This document shows, piece after piece, positions 1 to 7,818 of a stretch of DNA of 34,980 nucleotides. A model generated the notes under the pieces. It was given only the letters and a program-made list of their open reading frames with translations. It searched no databases and had not been told where the DNA came from. Origin of the DNA: Deltaproteobacteria bacterium (GTDB taxonomy: Bacteria > Desulfobacterota > Desulfarculia > Adiutricales > Adiutricaceae); assembly GCA_031264015.1 (NCBI GenBank), contig JAISET010000111.1, forward strand, positions 1 through 34,980, given 5' to 3'. Numbering within the stretch: the stretch's first letter is position 1; each line of letters opens with the position of its first letter. A program made the translations under genes and the position numbers.

Positions 1-31
1 GAGGCACTTGGATTTTGGCGTTAAGGGTCAT
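1..31 (-). CDS. 5' end of an unidentified minus-strand gene (partial)
   Basis: The reverse strand carries an ATG at 31 preceded five bases upstream by GGAGG (the + strand shows gacctcc), an excellent Shine-Dalgarno match. The ten visible codons read MTLNAKIQVP and then leave the window. A sigma-70-type promoter lies just upstream. Ten residues are too few to name a family. Confidence 0.55.
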   Translation of the reverse strand, partial: MTLNAKIQVP

Positions 32-56
32 GGCGACCTCCAATCTGTATGTCATA

Positions 57-84
57 ATTTTACCACATACGAAATATAAGTCAA
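57..84 (-). promoter_or_regulatory. sigma-70-type promoter for the partial gene at 1-31
   Basis: Read on the minus strand, TTGACT (79-84) and TAAAAT (57-62) are separated by 16 bases. They match the consensus at five of six positions each. Transcription would start about 20 bases before the ribosome binding site of the gene at the left edge. Confidence 0.5.
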
Positions 85-86
85 GC

Positions 87-660
87 ACTTTTCCTAATCT
101 CGGAATAAAAAATATCCTGACAACTCTCTTAAAGTTTGGTCAAGATAATCCTAATACCTTCAAATGAATTTTGTCAACAAAAAAATCAGCTTTGTATGTT
201 CAAAAAATAGGGGGAATTTAGGTTGCCGCGCGCGCCGATATTCCCTTTACCAAACATTTCAAAATCTGAGCGCTCGGAGTTCGGACATGTCGCCTGGTCA
301 AGTTCCGGCAAACCTTCCCTCCAGTTTAAAACTGAACCAATTTTAGCCTGGAAATAACTTTTGTCAACTAAAATGACACAAATCCTGACATTTGGACTGT
401 CCCGCCCATTGACTGGCGCTTAAAAAACGAAGCCGGCCGACCGGACTTAACCGTCAAGTTGGGAAAGACCCGGGAAAAGACTGTCCGGCATAAATCAAAA
501 ATCAAGTCCCGCCCCGACGCGACCCGGCCGTCAAGACCGGCAAAACCGGGCCGCGGTGACGCCCGTCGCCGAATAATTCCGACATTGCCGGAAAACCCGG
601 ATTAAATTAAGTTTAAACACCCGACAAACTGACGTCGCGACTTAAATCCTCCGCGGCCGG
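87..660. other. intergenic region without a supported gene
   Basis: The first half (87-375) is AT-rich and the second half GC-rich. Two related stretches, ttttgtcaacaaaa near 169 and ttttgtcaactaaaa near 359, lie about 190 bases apart. The 17-mer caattttagcctggaaa (338-354) recurs at 17037-17053. A short open frame at 164-346 has no ribosome binding site and no protein-like composition, so it is not called. Confidence 0.5.
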
Positions 661-720
661 GAATAAAAAAAAGCCGCTTCGGGCTCTTTCCTGCGGACAA
701 GAAAGAGGCCGAGGCGGCTT
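661..720 (-). terminator. Rho-independent terminator of the NifU-like gene
   Basis: The arms 671-690 and 701-720 pair along 20 positions with two imperfect pairs and a 10-base loop. The A-rich stretch 663-670 becomes a T tract when read on the minus strand. It sits 42 bases after the stop codon of the NifU-like gene. Confidence 0.85.
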
Positions 721-762
721 GGGCGGGTTATTTTTAAAAGCGGCCGGCGGGGGGGCGGCTGG

Positions 763-1026
763 TTAGCTGCAGCAGCTCTGCAGGGGGGTGACGGGGCTGT
801 CGGCGGGGCCGAGGTTGACGACTTCCTTGACTTCGGGGATGGCCGCCTTGATGGCCCTCTCCACGCCGGACTTCAGGGTCATCTGGGACATCGGGCAGCC
901 GTGGCAGGCGCCCGTCAGGCGGACGCTGACGGTTCCGTCGCTGACGCCGACCAGCTCGATGTTCCCGCCGTCGGCGATCAGATGGGGCCGGATGTCGTTC
1001 AGAACCGTTTCGATCTTTTCTCTCAT
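763..1026 (-). CDS. NifU-like C-terminal domain Fe-S cluster scaffold protein
   Basis: This 87-residue protein is a stand-alone C-terminal NifU domain, as in Nfu. Such proteins hold a transient Fe-S cluster and deliver it to apo-enzymes in the cytoplasm. The pair Cys41-x-x-Cys44 in GACHGCPMSQ is the cluster ligand motif, and IRPHLIADGGNIEL near residues 12-25 is typical of the family. The ATG at 1026 is chosen because GGAG lies ten bases before it; an earlier ATG seven bases upstream runs into a stop after three codons. The C-terminus ends in CCS, an extra pair of cysteines outside the core domain. It is a single-gene unit with its own terminator, and no isc or suf genes are beside it. Confidence 0.92.
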   Translation of the reverse strand: MREKIETVLNDIRPHLIADGGNIELVGVSDGTVSVRLTGACHGCPMSQMTLKSGVERAIKAAIPEVKEVVNLGPADSPVTPLQSCCS

Positions 1027-1337
1027 GATGTCATGTCTCCAAATAAAATTGGGCGCGAGGCCTCGGACAAAATAAAATATAGTCACTCGGCGGGGGGTTG
1101 TCAAGGTCCGTCCGGCGGCTGGGAGGCTGGAAAAGCCGGACGACATCCCCGCCCAGTCTATTTTTTAATTTTTTGACCTGCCCGCCCGGCCGGCCGGCCG
1201 GGGCGCAAAATCCCCCTCCCCGTCCCCGGGGCGCTTCGAAAACCCTTCCGAGACGACCTGAAAACCCGCCTTGGCGGAGCCGCCGAAACCGGCCCCAAAA
1301 GACCGGCCCGGGCCACCGTCCCGCCCGCGGCCCCGGG

Positions 1338-3248
1338 TCAGCTCTTTTTCCGGGGTCTTCCCCTCCCCGCGCCGGAGCCGGGGGGCGCGACGACGGGCGC
1401 GCCGTGTTTCCTGCCCCTGGCGTGGTCGACGATCTCGTCGACGTCGACGCCCTCCATCAGCTGGCCCAGGACGCCGTCCTTCCGCTCGGCGGCGGCCCTC
1501 TCGCGGCGGCCGGCCTCGGCGGCGTTGGGGCGGCCCCGGCCCGGCCCGGCGGGCGGCTTTTTGCCCCGGTCCTCGTCGCCCCCGGCCGGACGCTCGCCGG
1601 CGAAGGCCGCGGCGATCTGCCTCTCGGCGGCGGCGGCCCTGGCGGCCGACTGGGCGGCGGTGCTCGGGCGGCCCATCTTCTTGGGCGTCCGGGAGGCCGC
1701 CTCGGCCCTGGCGGCCTCCAGGGCGGCGTTCCTGGCCTCGTTGGCCTGCTGGACGGCGGCGACGGCGTCCTCGATGGCCTTGTCGGTCTTGGCGGGCAGG
1801 TTTTTGACGCCCTTCCTAAAAACGGTGGGCCGGGAGCCGGCCTTGGGGACGGCCCGGGAGACGGGCCTGCCGGGAGCCTTGGGGGCGGCCTTGGCTTCCG
1901 TCTTGGATGTCCGGTGGGCCGGCGCGTCCGGCGGCGCGGCCTTCCTGGTGTATTTTCTTTTCACTCTGACGTTACCTGCGGCGGCGGCGTCGGCCGCATC
2001 GCTGTTTGGAGGGACGGGGGCGGCCTTCCTGGTGTATTTTCTTTTCACTCTGACGTTGCCTGCGGCGGCGGCGTCGGCCGCGTCGCTGTTTGGAGGGACG
2101 GGGGCGGCCTTCCTGGTGTATTTTCTTTTCACTCTGACGTTGCCTGCGGGGGCGGCGTCGGCCGCGTCGCTGTTTGGAGGGACGGGGGCGGCCTTCCTGG
2201 TGTATTTTCTTTTCACTCTGACGTTGCCTGCGGCGGCGGCGTCGGCCGCGTCGCTGTTTGGAGGGACGGGAGGGGACTCGGGGGCCGCGGGCGCCTCCTC
2301 GGGGGAGACGACGGCGGGGCGGTCCGGGAATATGGCGGGCGGCTTGGGGAGGGGCGCGGGCCGGGTCCCGGGGGCCTTGGGGGCCTTGCGGGCCTTGGGG
2401 GCGGGGCCGGGCTTTTTCCCGGGGGCGGCCGGCGGCGACATGGTCTTCTTGAGCTCGGACAATTTTTTAATGCGCTCGACCAGCTCGTCGTCGCTGGGCC
2501 TCGCGGCCTTGACGGGAGCCCCTGGCGCGGCGGGGGCGGGGGCCGGCCCGGACGGGGGGGCGGGGGCCGGGCCGGGGTCGGCCAGCTCGACGCCGAAGAT
2601 GGCGCCCAGATCGGAGCCCTCCAAAGAGTCGTCGCCGGCCGGGCCCGCCAGGTCCTCGACGGAGCCGAGCAGAAGCTCGTTGGGGTCGACCCGGCGCAGC
2701 AGAAACAAAAGCTCCGGCTCGCTGTCAAGCCTGCTGGCCACCCCGTAGATGATGGCGGCGATGTGCTTGCACATGCTGGCCCAGTCCGGGCAGGAGCAGC
2801 GGTAGGTCATCTCGTGGGGCAGGGGGAACAGGCCCAGGGCGGGGTCGCAGACGGCCTCCATGACATGCGGGGGAAAGGTCCCCCGCAGGAGGTCCAGGAT
2901 GGTGGCGACGTGCCCGCGGCAGCGTCCCAGGATGGCCCCCCATTTGTCCAGGGGCAGGGGGGCGACGTCGAAGGTGACGTTGTAGAGGTCGCTGCCCGCC
3001 ACCTTGGCGGAGATTTTGCCGGGGCCGATCTCCAGGTGGTAGACGGAGCCGTTGCGGACGTAGGTCCGGCCCCGGGGCAGCCGGTTCTCGTAGTCGGCCA
3101 TGGACTCGAAGTGGGCGCACCACCTCTGCCCCCAGAAGGTCCTGGAGATCGTCCGGCCCTCGATGACCACCGGCCTGTGGAGGCCGTCGGGGTCCCGGGG
3201 CACGCCCACCTTGGGCCTGCGGGTGAAATAAGAATACCGCCCCCACAT
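1338..3248 (-). CDS. SWIM zinc-finger protein with long repetitive AT-hook-bearing tail
   Basis: The 636-residue protein has a SWIM zinc finger of the CxCx(n)CxH type around residues 149-163 (CSCPDWASMCKH), preceded by a conserved-looking N-terminal domain (WGQRWCAHFESM). SWIM domains bind DNA or protein. From about residue 200 the chain is low-complexity, rich in Ala, Pro, Lys and Arg. Residues about 325-437 hold four 28-residue repeats, each containing NVRVKRKYTRKA. Further on come GRP-type motifs, and the C-terminus is GRGRPRKKS, a classic AT-hook core. The gene starts 54 bases after the SNF2 helicase stop, on the same strand. SWIM proteins are known partners of bacterial SNF2-family proteins, so a shared DNA-remodelling or repair role is inferred. 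The tail length looks unusual for the family. Confidence 0.85.
   Translation of the reverse strand: MWGRYSYFTRRPKVGVPRDPDGLHRPVVIEGRTISRTFWGQRWCAHFESMADYENRLPRGRTYVRNGSVYHLEIGPGKISAKVAGSDLYNVTFDVAPLPLDKWGAILGRCRGHVATILDLLRGTFPPHVMEAVCDPALGLFPLPHEMTYRCSCPDWASMCKHIAAIIYGVASRLDSEPELLFLLRRVDPNELLLGSVEDLAGPAGDDSLEGSDLGAIFGVELADPGPAPAPPSGPAPAPAAPGAPVKAARPSDDELVERIKKLSELKKTMSPPAAPGKKPGPAPKARKAPKAPGTRPAPLPKPPAIFPDRPAVVSPEEAPAAPESPPVPPNSDAADAAAAGNVRVKRKYTRKAAPVPPNSDAADAAPAGNVRVKRKYTRKAAPVPPNSDAADAAAAGNVRVKRKYTRKAAPVPPNSDAADAAAAGNVRVKRKYTRKAAPPDAPAHRTSKTEAKAAPKAPGRPVSRAVPKAGSRPTVFRKGVKNLPAKTDKAIEDAVAAVQQANEARNAALEAARAEAASRTPKKMGRPSTAAQSAARAAAAERQIAAAFAGERPAGGDEDRGKKPPAGPGRGRPNAAEAGRRERAAAERKDGVLGQLMEGVDVDEIVDHARGRKHGAPVVAPPGSGAGRGRPRKKS
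1937..2272 (-). repeat. 84-bp tandem repeat, four copies, inside the SWIM protein gene
   Basis: The landmark cttcctggtgtattttcttt starts at 1941, 2025, 2109 and 2193, exactly 84 bases apart. Copies differ at only a few positions (for example gttacc against gttgcc). Each copy encodes 28 residues, so gain or loss of units keeps the reading frame. Confidence 0.95.
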
Positions 3249-3302
3249 TGTCTGTCAACTCCCTCCGTCGCGGCCACGCCTGTCCCGGGGACTCCCGTCC
3301 GG

Positions 3303-6008
3303 CTAAAGGACGGCCCGGTCCAGGTCCAGGCTGATGAGCCTCATGATCTCGCGGTTGTCCATCTTCAGGATCGAAGCCTCGTCCCCGGAGCCAAGGATGT
3401 CCTCGGCCAGCTGGCGCTTGCTTTTGAGCAGCGCGTCGATGTTCTCCTCCAGGGTGCCCTGGGTGACGCACTTGTGCACCAGGACGTTTTTTTTCTGCCC
3501 GATGCGGTAGGCCCTGTCGGTGGCCTGGTCCTCCACCGCCGGGTTCCACCAGCGGTCGAAATGGACGACCTGGCGGGCGTTGGTCAGGTTGAGGCCCACC
3601 CCGCCGGCCTTCAGGGAGAGGATCAAAAACGGCGGCCCGTCCTCCGACTGGAAGGTCTCGACGATCCTCCGACGCTGGGCCACGGGGGTGGAGCCGTGCA
3701 GGACCAGCCCGGGCGCCCCGAAGACGTCGGCCAGATGGGCCTCCAGGGCCGGGATGATCTCCTTAAACTGGGTGAACAAGAGGAGCCTGTCCTGGCGCTC
3801 GCTCATCTCCTGGCAGAGCTCGGCCAGGCACATGAACTTGCCGCTGCGCTCGGGCAGCCAGTTGGCGTCCCCGGTCAGCTGGGCGGGGTGGTTGACCACC
3901 TGCTTGAGCCGCATCAGGCTCCTCAGCACCAGGGTGTTGCGCAGGGGGCCTTTGAACTCGGCCGTCTGCAGGGCCTCCTCCACCTCCCTGACCACCGTGG
4001 CGTAAAGCTTGGCCTGCTCGTTGGTCAGGTAGCAGGTCAGGTTCCTCTCGATCTTGTCCGGCAGCTCGGTGATGATGCGCCGGTCCGTCTTGAGCCTGCG
4101 CAGAAGATACGGCGAGACCAGCCTGCGCAGGGGGGCGTAGACGTCGGACGCGCCGGAGGCCTCGAGCATGCTGACCGTCTCGGCGAACTTCTTCAGGCCG
4201 CCCAGGAGGCCGGGGTTTAAAAAGTTGAACAGGGACCACAGGTCGGTCAGGTTGTTCTCGACGGGCGTGCCGGTCAGAATGACGCGCGAGAGCCCCGGGA
4301 TCTGCCTGACGGCCCTGCTCTGGGCCGTGTCGGGGTTTTTGATTGCCTGGGCCTCGTCCAGTATGACCAGGCGCCAGGCAAACTTGGCCAGGGCCTCTTT
4401 TTTGCGGTGGACCATGGCGTAGCTGATGACCACCAGGTCGAACTTGTCCCTGAGCGACTCCGGGTCGGCCTCCCAGCGCTCCAGGGTGTCGCGGGAGGTC
4501 TCGGAGGGGTGGAAGATGGCCAGCCTGAGGCTCGGCGCGAATTTTTTGGCCTCGGAGCGCCAGTTGGACAGCAGGCTCGCGGGCGCCACCAAAAGGGACG
4601 GCCCCGCCCCGGGGTCCTCCTTTTTCAGCAGCAGAAGAAGCGCCAGCACCTGCATGGTCTTGCCCAGGCCCATGTCGTCGGCCAGGCAGGCCCCCAGGCC
4701 CAGGCCGGACAGGGTCTTCAGCCAGGCCAGGCCCTCGCGCTGGTAGGGGCGCAGGACGGCCAGAAGCTCCGCCGGCGGGTCCAGCGCCCCGGGGGAGCGC
4801 ATTCTGCCCAGGATCTCCTCGAGGGCGGCGCCGGCCCGGGGGACGACCCAGGCGGTCTCGCCGGGCTCCCCGCCATGGCCGTCGTCGTCGTCGCCGCCGG
4901 GTATCCCGGCCAGAAGGCGCATGGCCCGCGCGAAGGTCAGCCCGTCCCCATCCGTCTCCGACCTGACCTTCTCCCAGTGGTCCAGGGCCTCCTCGAGCCT
5001 CTCCCGGTCGACCTCCAGCCACTCCCCCTTGAACAGGACCAGGCCGCCGTCCTCCCCGGCCATGATCTCGTCGTACTCCTCCCGGCTGACCCGCCTGGAG
5101 CCGACGGAGAGATGCACGTCCCAGTCCAGGACGGTCTCCAGGCCGAAGCCCGCGGCGCGGCGCTCGCCCACGGTGACGTTGAGCCTGAGCTGCTGCCTGC
5201 GCCGCCACCAGTCGGGGATGCGCACCGTCAGGCCGCACTCCTCCAGGACGGGGATGTCCTGCAAAAAACGGTGGGCCTGGGCGACGGTGAAGGCCGAGGG
5301 GCGGTAGACGGTCTTGTCCAGGACCATCTCGCCCACCCACTCGAGCCTCTCGGCCGCGGCGTTCACGGGCCGCAGCAGCGCCCTCAGGGCCCGCCCGTCC
5401 ATCTCGCCCAGCTGGTCGGCCAGGGCCCGGTAGAGCTGCTGGTGCATGTCGCGCCCGTCGGAGGTCAGGGAGGTGACGTAGGTGGCCATGAAGGCGAAGG
5501 GCCTGGACTCGGAGCCCTTGTTCTCGGCCAGATGAAAGGTCACCCGCCCGACCCTGGACCACTGGGGCGCCCGCCCCGCCAGAAACGCGCCCAGGCCGGC
5601 CGCGCTATTTTCCAGCACCCAGCCCAAAAGCTGCCGCCAGACCTCGGCCAGGCTCTCGGCGGACAGGTACTCGCCGCCGGCCATGGGCGGGGCCCCGTCG
5701 GCCATGCGGGCCAGGCGGTTGAGGTCGGGGGCCAGGGCCGCCAGGGCGCGGGGGTCGTCGTCGGCCAGGCGGCACAGGGAGATGATAAAATACTCGGAAA
5801 AGCCCCTCCAAAAACGCTTGACGGGGTCGGTCACCAGCGTCCGGCCCGCGGCCAGGTTGAACAGGTTCTCCCGCCAGTCGCCCCCGCGGCCCTCCTCGGT
5901 GAAAATCAGCCTGCGCGACGGGGAGAGGATGACGGGGCTGCGCGCCTCCCTGGGCGGCCCGTAGGCCTGGTGGACGATGTGGTATTCGGACTGGGGGGGT
6001 TCGGACAT
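3303..6008 (-). CDS. SNF2-family DEAD/DEAH-box helicase (SWI2/SNF2 ATPase)
   Basis: The 901-residue protein shows the full set of SNF2 ATPase motifs: ADDMGLGKTMQ (Walker A, about residue 445), LVILDEAQAIKN (Walker B, about 551), LTGTPVENNLTDLWSLFNFL (motif III), and in the C-terminal helicase lobe FDRWWNPAVEDQATDRAYR followed by IGQKK (motifs V-VI, about 830). Such enzymes use ATP to translocate on double-stranded DNA and displace proteins. The N-terminal 400 residues are an accessory region of the bacterial SNF2 type. I prefer the ATG at 6008, with AAGG ten bases upstream. An in-frame ATG at 6041 would add 11 residues but has no clear ribosome site. The SWIM-protein gene follows 54 bases downstream, suggesting an operon. 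Confidence 0.93.
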   Translation of the reverse strand: MSEPPQSEYHIVHQAYGPPREARSPVILSPSRRLIFTEEGRGGDWRENLFNLAAGRTLVTDPVKRFWRGFSEYFIISLCRLADDDPRALAALAPDLNRLARMADGAPPMAGGEYLSAESLAEVWRQLLGWVLENSAAGLGAFLAGRAPQWSRVGRVTFHLAENKGSESRPFAFMATYVTSLTSDGRDMHQQLYRALADQLGEMDGRALRALLRPVNAAAERLEWVGEMVLDKTVYRPSAFTVAQAHRFLQDIPVLEECGLTVRIPDWWRRRQQLRLNVTVGERRAAGFGLETVLDWDVHLSVGSRRVSREEYDEIMAGEDGGLVLFKGEWLEVDRERLEEALDHWEKVRSETDGDGLTFARAMRLLAGIPGGDDDDGHGGEPGETAWVVPRAGAALEEILGRMRSPGALDPPAELLAVLRPYQREGLAWLKTLSGLGLGACLADDMGLGKTMQVLALLLLLKKEDPGAGPSLLVAPASLLSNWRSEAKKFAPSLRLAIFHPSETSRDTLERWEADPESLRDKFDLVVISYAMVHRKKEALAKFAWRLVILDEAQAIKNPDTAQSRAVRQIPGLSRVILTGTPVENNLTDLWSLFNFLNPGLLGGLKKFAETVSMLEASGASDVYAPLRRLVSPYLLRRLKTDRRIITELPDKIERNLTCYLTNEQAKLYATVVREVEEALQTAEFKGPLRNTLVLRSLMRLKQVVNHPAQLTGDANWLPERSGKFMCLAELCQEMSERQDRLLLFTQFKEIIPALEAHLADVFGAPGLVLHGSTPVAQRRRIVETFQSEDGPPFLILSLKAGGVGLNLTNARQVVHFDRWWNPAVEDQATDRAYRIGQKKNVLVHKCVTQGTLEENIDALLKSKRQLAEDILGSGDEASILKMDNREIMRLISLDLDRAVL

Positions 6009-6041
6009 GGACAAAAAACCTTGGAATCCGGCAAAAATCAT

Positions 6042-6730
6042 CCGTTAAAACGACGGGGGCCCTCGCGGGCTCTTGTGGTCGGCAGTCGGGATAATCTACA
6101 TCATGTGGAGGAAAAAATCCAGAAAAAAAAGAGGGGGGGCGAAGAAAATTAGAATCGTCGTCATGCCGGAAACTGGTCGCGGACTAGACTTTGACTATAA
6201 TTTGTTGACCCATAAGGAAGACAACCGGACGGCGAGGCCGGAAAGGCGGGGGCCGGACGCCCGGGCGGCGCGGGTCGAGGAAAAAAAACCGGGGGGCGGG
6301 TCCGGGGAGACGGCGGTCACTTATGGACGTAATCGTGCTAATAATTAATGGCAACTATTAAATTTATCCTGCAACTATAGAATTTTAACGATAATTATAT
6401 TTCAACGGCGCCGAAAATTTATGGCCAAACGGCGACGGAGGGCCTTGCGGTCGGGACGACGTCGCCCGAGTCGACGGGAGCCAAAACATCAGGCGCCCGT
6501 CCCGGCCCGGCGGCGTCGACTCCGAATGTCCCGGCGCGGCAATCAAAAGTCCGGGCGCGGTTATTTTACGGGGCCGGCCATAAAGCCCCCCCGGCCCCGA
6601 AACGTCCCGGCCGTTGAAAACGTCGGCAAGACCCGACTCGCCGCCGTAAGATCCGGCTTGCCGCCGTCGTTTTTCAAGGCGCGCCCGCCGCGTCCGCCAG
6701 GGGTTTATTTGGGGCGGCTTGAAAAATTAT
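6042..6730. other. intergenic region, no gene supported
   Basis: An AT-rich patch at about 6310-6420 is flanked by GC-rich sequence full of CG-rich short words. Open frames here have Arg/Pro/Gly-rich translations typical of random high-GC DNA and lack ribosome sites. The AT patch could hold promoters, but no clear -35/-10 pair stands out. Confidence 0.4.
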
Positions 6731-7108
6731 TCAGCGGGCCGGGGGCGCCGGCATGGTTCGCGGGTCGTCCTCCCAGGGGGCGTCCATGAGGTCAATGCAG
6801 CGCCCGTCCTGACCCTTCCAGCTTTTGCCGCCCAGGGGGCCGCAATAGTCGGGGCTGTCCACCCACATGTTCCCGATGGTCTCGCCGAGACATTTCTTCC
6901 ACTGGAAGCAGTTGCCCCGGTTGTACGGGCTGGGCCTGGCCGCCGGAATTATCCTGACGACGCCGGCCCGGGCGCCGTCCCCCGCCGCCCCCCCCGCCTC
7001 GGACGCGGAGAACGCAAGGGACGCCGGGGACGCCGGGCCGGTCATGACCGCCCGAACCGGGGCGGCGGGGCCCAAGATTATCATCAGAAAAAGAAAAGCC
7101 ATTTTCAT
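6731..7108 (-). CDS. small predicted secreted protein with four C-terminal cysteines
   Basis: The family is not recognised. The 125-residue product starts with MKMAFLFLMIILGPAAPVRA, a convincing Sec signal peptide with cleavage after AxA-like VRA, so export is likely. A low-complexity Ala/Gly linker follows. A compact C-terminal part then holds four Cys (NCFQWKKCLGE, DYCGPLG, GRCIDL) and several Trp, compatible with two disulfide bonds in the periplasm. The ATG at 7108 is chosen because the signal peptide begins there; the frame extends upstream to 7177 but that part reads as non-coding. No strong Shine-Dalgarno is visible. Confidence 0.6.
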   Translation of the reverse strand: MKMAFLFLMIILGPAAPVRAVMTGPASPASLAFSASEAGGAAGDGARAGVVRIIPAARPSPYNRGNCFQWKKCLGETIGNMWVDSPDYCGPLGGKSWKGQDGRCIDLMDAPWEDDPRTMPAPPAR

Positions 7109-7396
7109 GAGGGGCCGGTCTGATTTAAGAAAAGGCGACGGGGGCTCGGAACCCGCCCGGGCTCCCCCCGGAAACAAGAAAACCGCCGGACGGGGGCCGC
7201 GGTCTTTATTTTGGCGGGGGGCCCGCCTGATTTCGCGCCGCCCGGGAAGCCTGTCCGACTGGCGGTCCGGCGCCGCTTCAGGGCGTCCGCGGGAAAGGGG
7301 CGTCCGCGGGACCTCCGCCCGACCCGGACAAAAATCCCCGCGTCCCGGGAAAACAGCCCGCGGGGACGGGGGGATTGTCGGCGGGCGGCAGATCTG

Positions 7397-7743
7397 TCAA
7401 GACGAGGGGAGGGAGCGGATTACGGCCTCGACTTCCTCTTTGCTTAAGCGGAGTCTCTGAGCAATATCATCCGCGGGCATCCCGATTTTATGAAGGGATT
7501 CGATTGCGACAATCTTCAATTCCCTGTTCTCCACATCTTTCTGTCTGATCGTCAGACCTAGCTGGAGGTTGCCAACCGGAGGCATTTCTCACAAAAATCT
7601 TTCCGGTATTGTTCTTGTTTTTCTTCTGCTTCGTCGCCCTTCAGTTTCATGAAAGGAGACAGACTAAATTTTAATACATTTTCAGGTTTTTTGAAAGTAT
7701 TTCTTTCATCGCTTTCCGGCTCTCTAACAAAAATAACGCCGCG
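7397..7743 (-). pseudogene. broken C-terminal remnant of an Rpn-like (PD-(D/E)XK transposase/nuclease) gene
   Basis: Two minus-strand frames join into one protein-like stretch. The first (about 7743-7558) reads on through KFSLSPFMKLKGDEAEEKQ to CLRLATSS and stops at TAG 7558-7560. The second (7585-7397) continues as ENRELKIVAIESLHKIGM, then DDIAQRLRLSKEEVEAVI. That ending resembles the helical tail (iGms.edIA..tgLs.eEi) found in Rpn/YhgA-like proteins and some other PD-(D/E)XK proteins. The nuclease core is absent and a frameshift separates the halves. The stretch is less GC-rich than its neighbours, which fits acquired DNA. Family assignment rests on the tail only. Confidence 0.45.
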
Positions 7744-7818
7744 CGCAAAAAATATTCCTGACGCCCCGACCGACGGCCGGCGGGCGGAAATTGCCGGCCA
7801 GCCGTCGGACGCGGATTG

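Noticed and set aside
1947-2272. CRISPR-like periodicity
   Set aside because: The 84-bp units are contiguous coding repeats in frame with the SWIM gene, with no spacer-like variable sections.
1098-4220. Very long plus-strand open frame opposite the SWIM and SNF2 genes
   Set aside because: It is a high-GC antisense shadow: Gly/Arg/Pro-rich translation, no domains, and it covers two genes with clear motifs on the other strand.
4407-6152. Long plus-strand frame opposite the SNF2 N-terminus
   Set aside because: Same reason: low-complexity Gln/Gly/Pro translation mirrors the codons of the real minus-strand gene.
6421-6789. Arg-rich open frame (MAKRRRRALRSGRR...)
   Set aside because: It looks like a basic DNA-binding protein but no Shine-Dalgarno is present and the composition is that of random CG-rich DNA; it also overlaps the secreted-protein gene.
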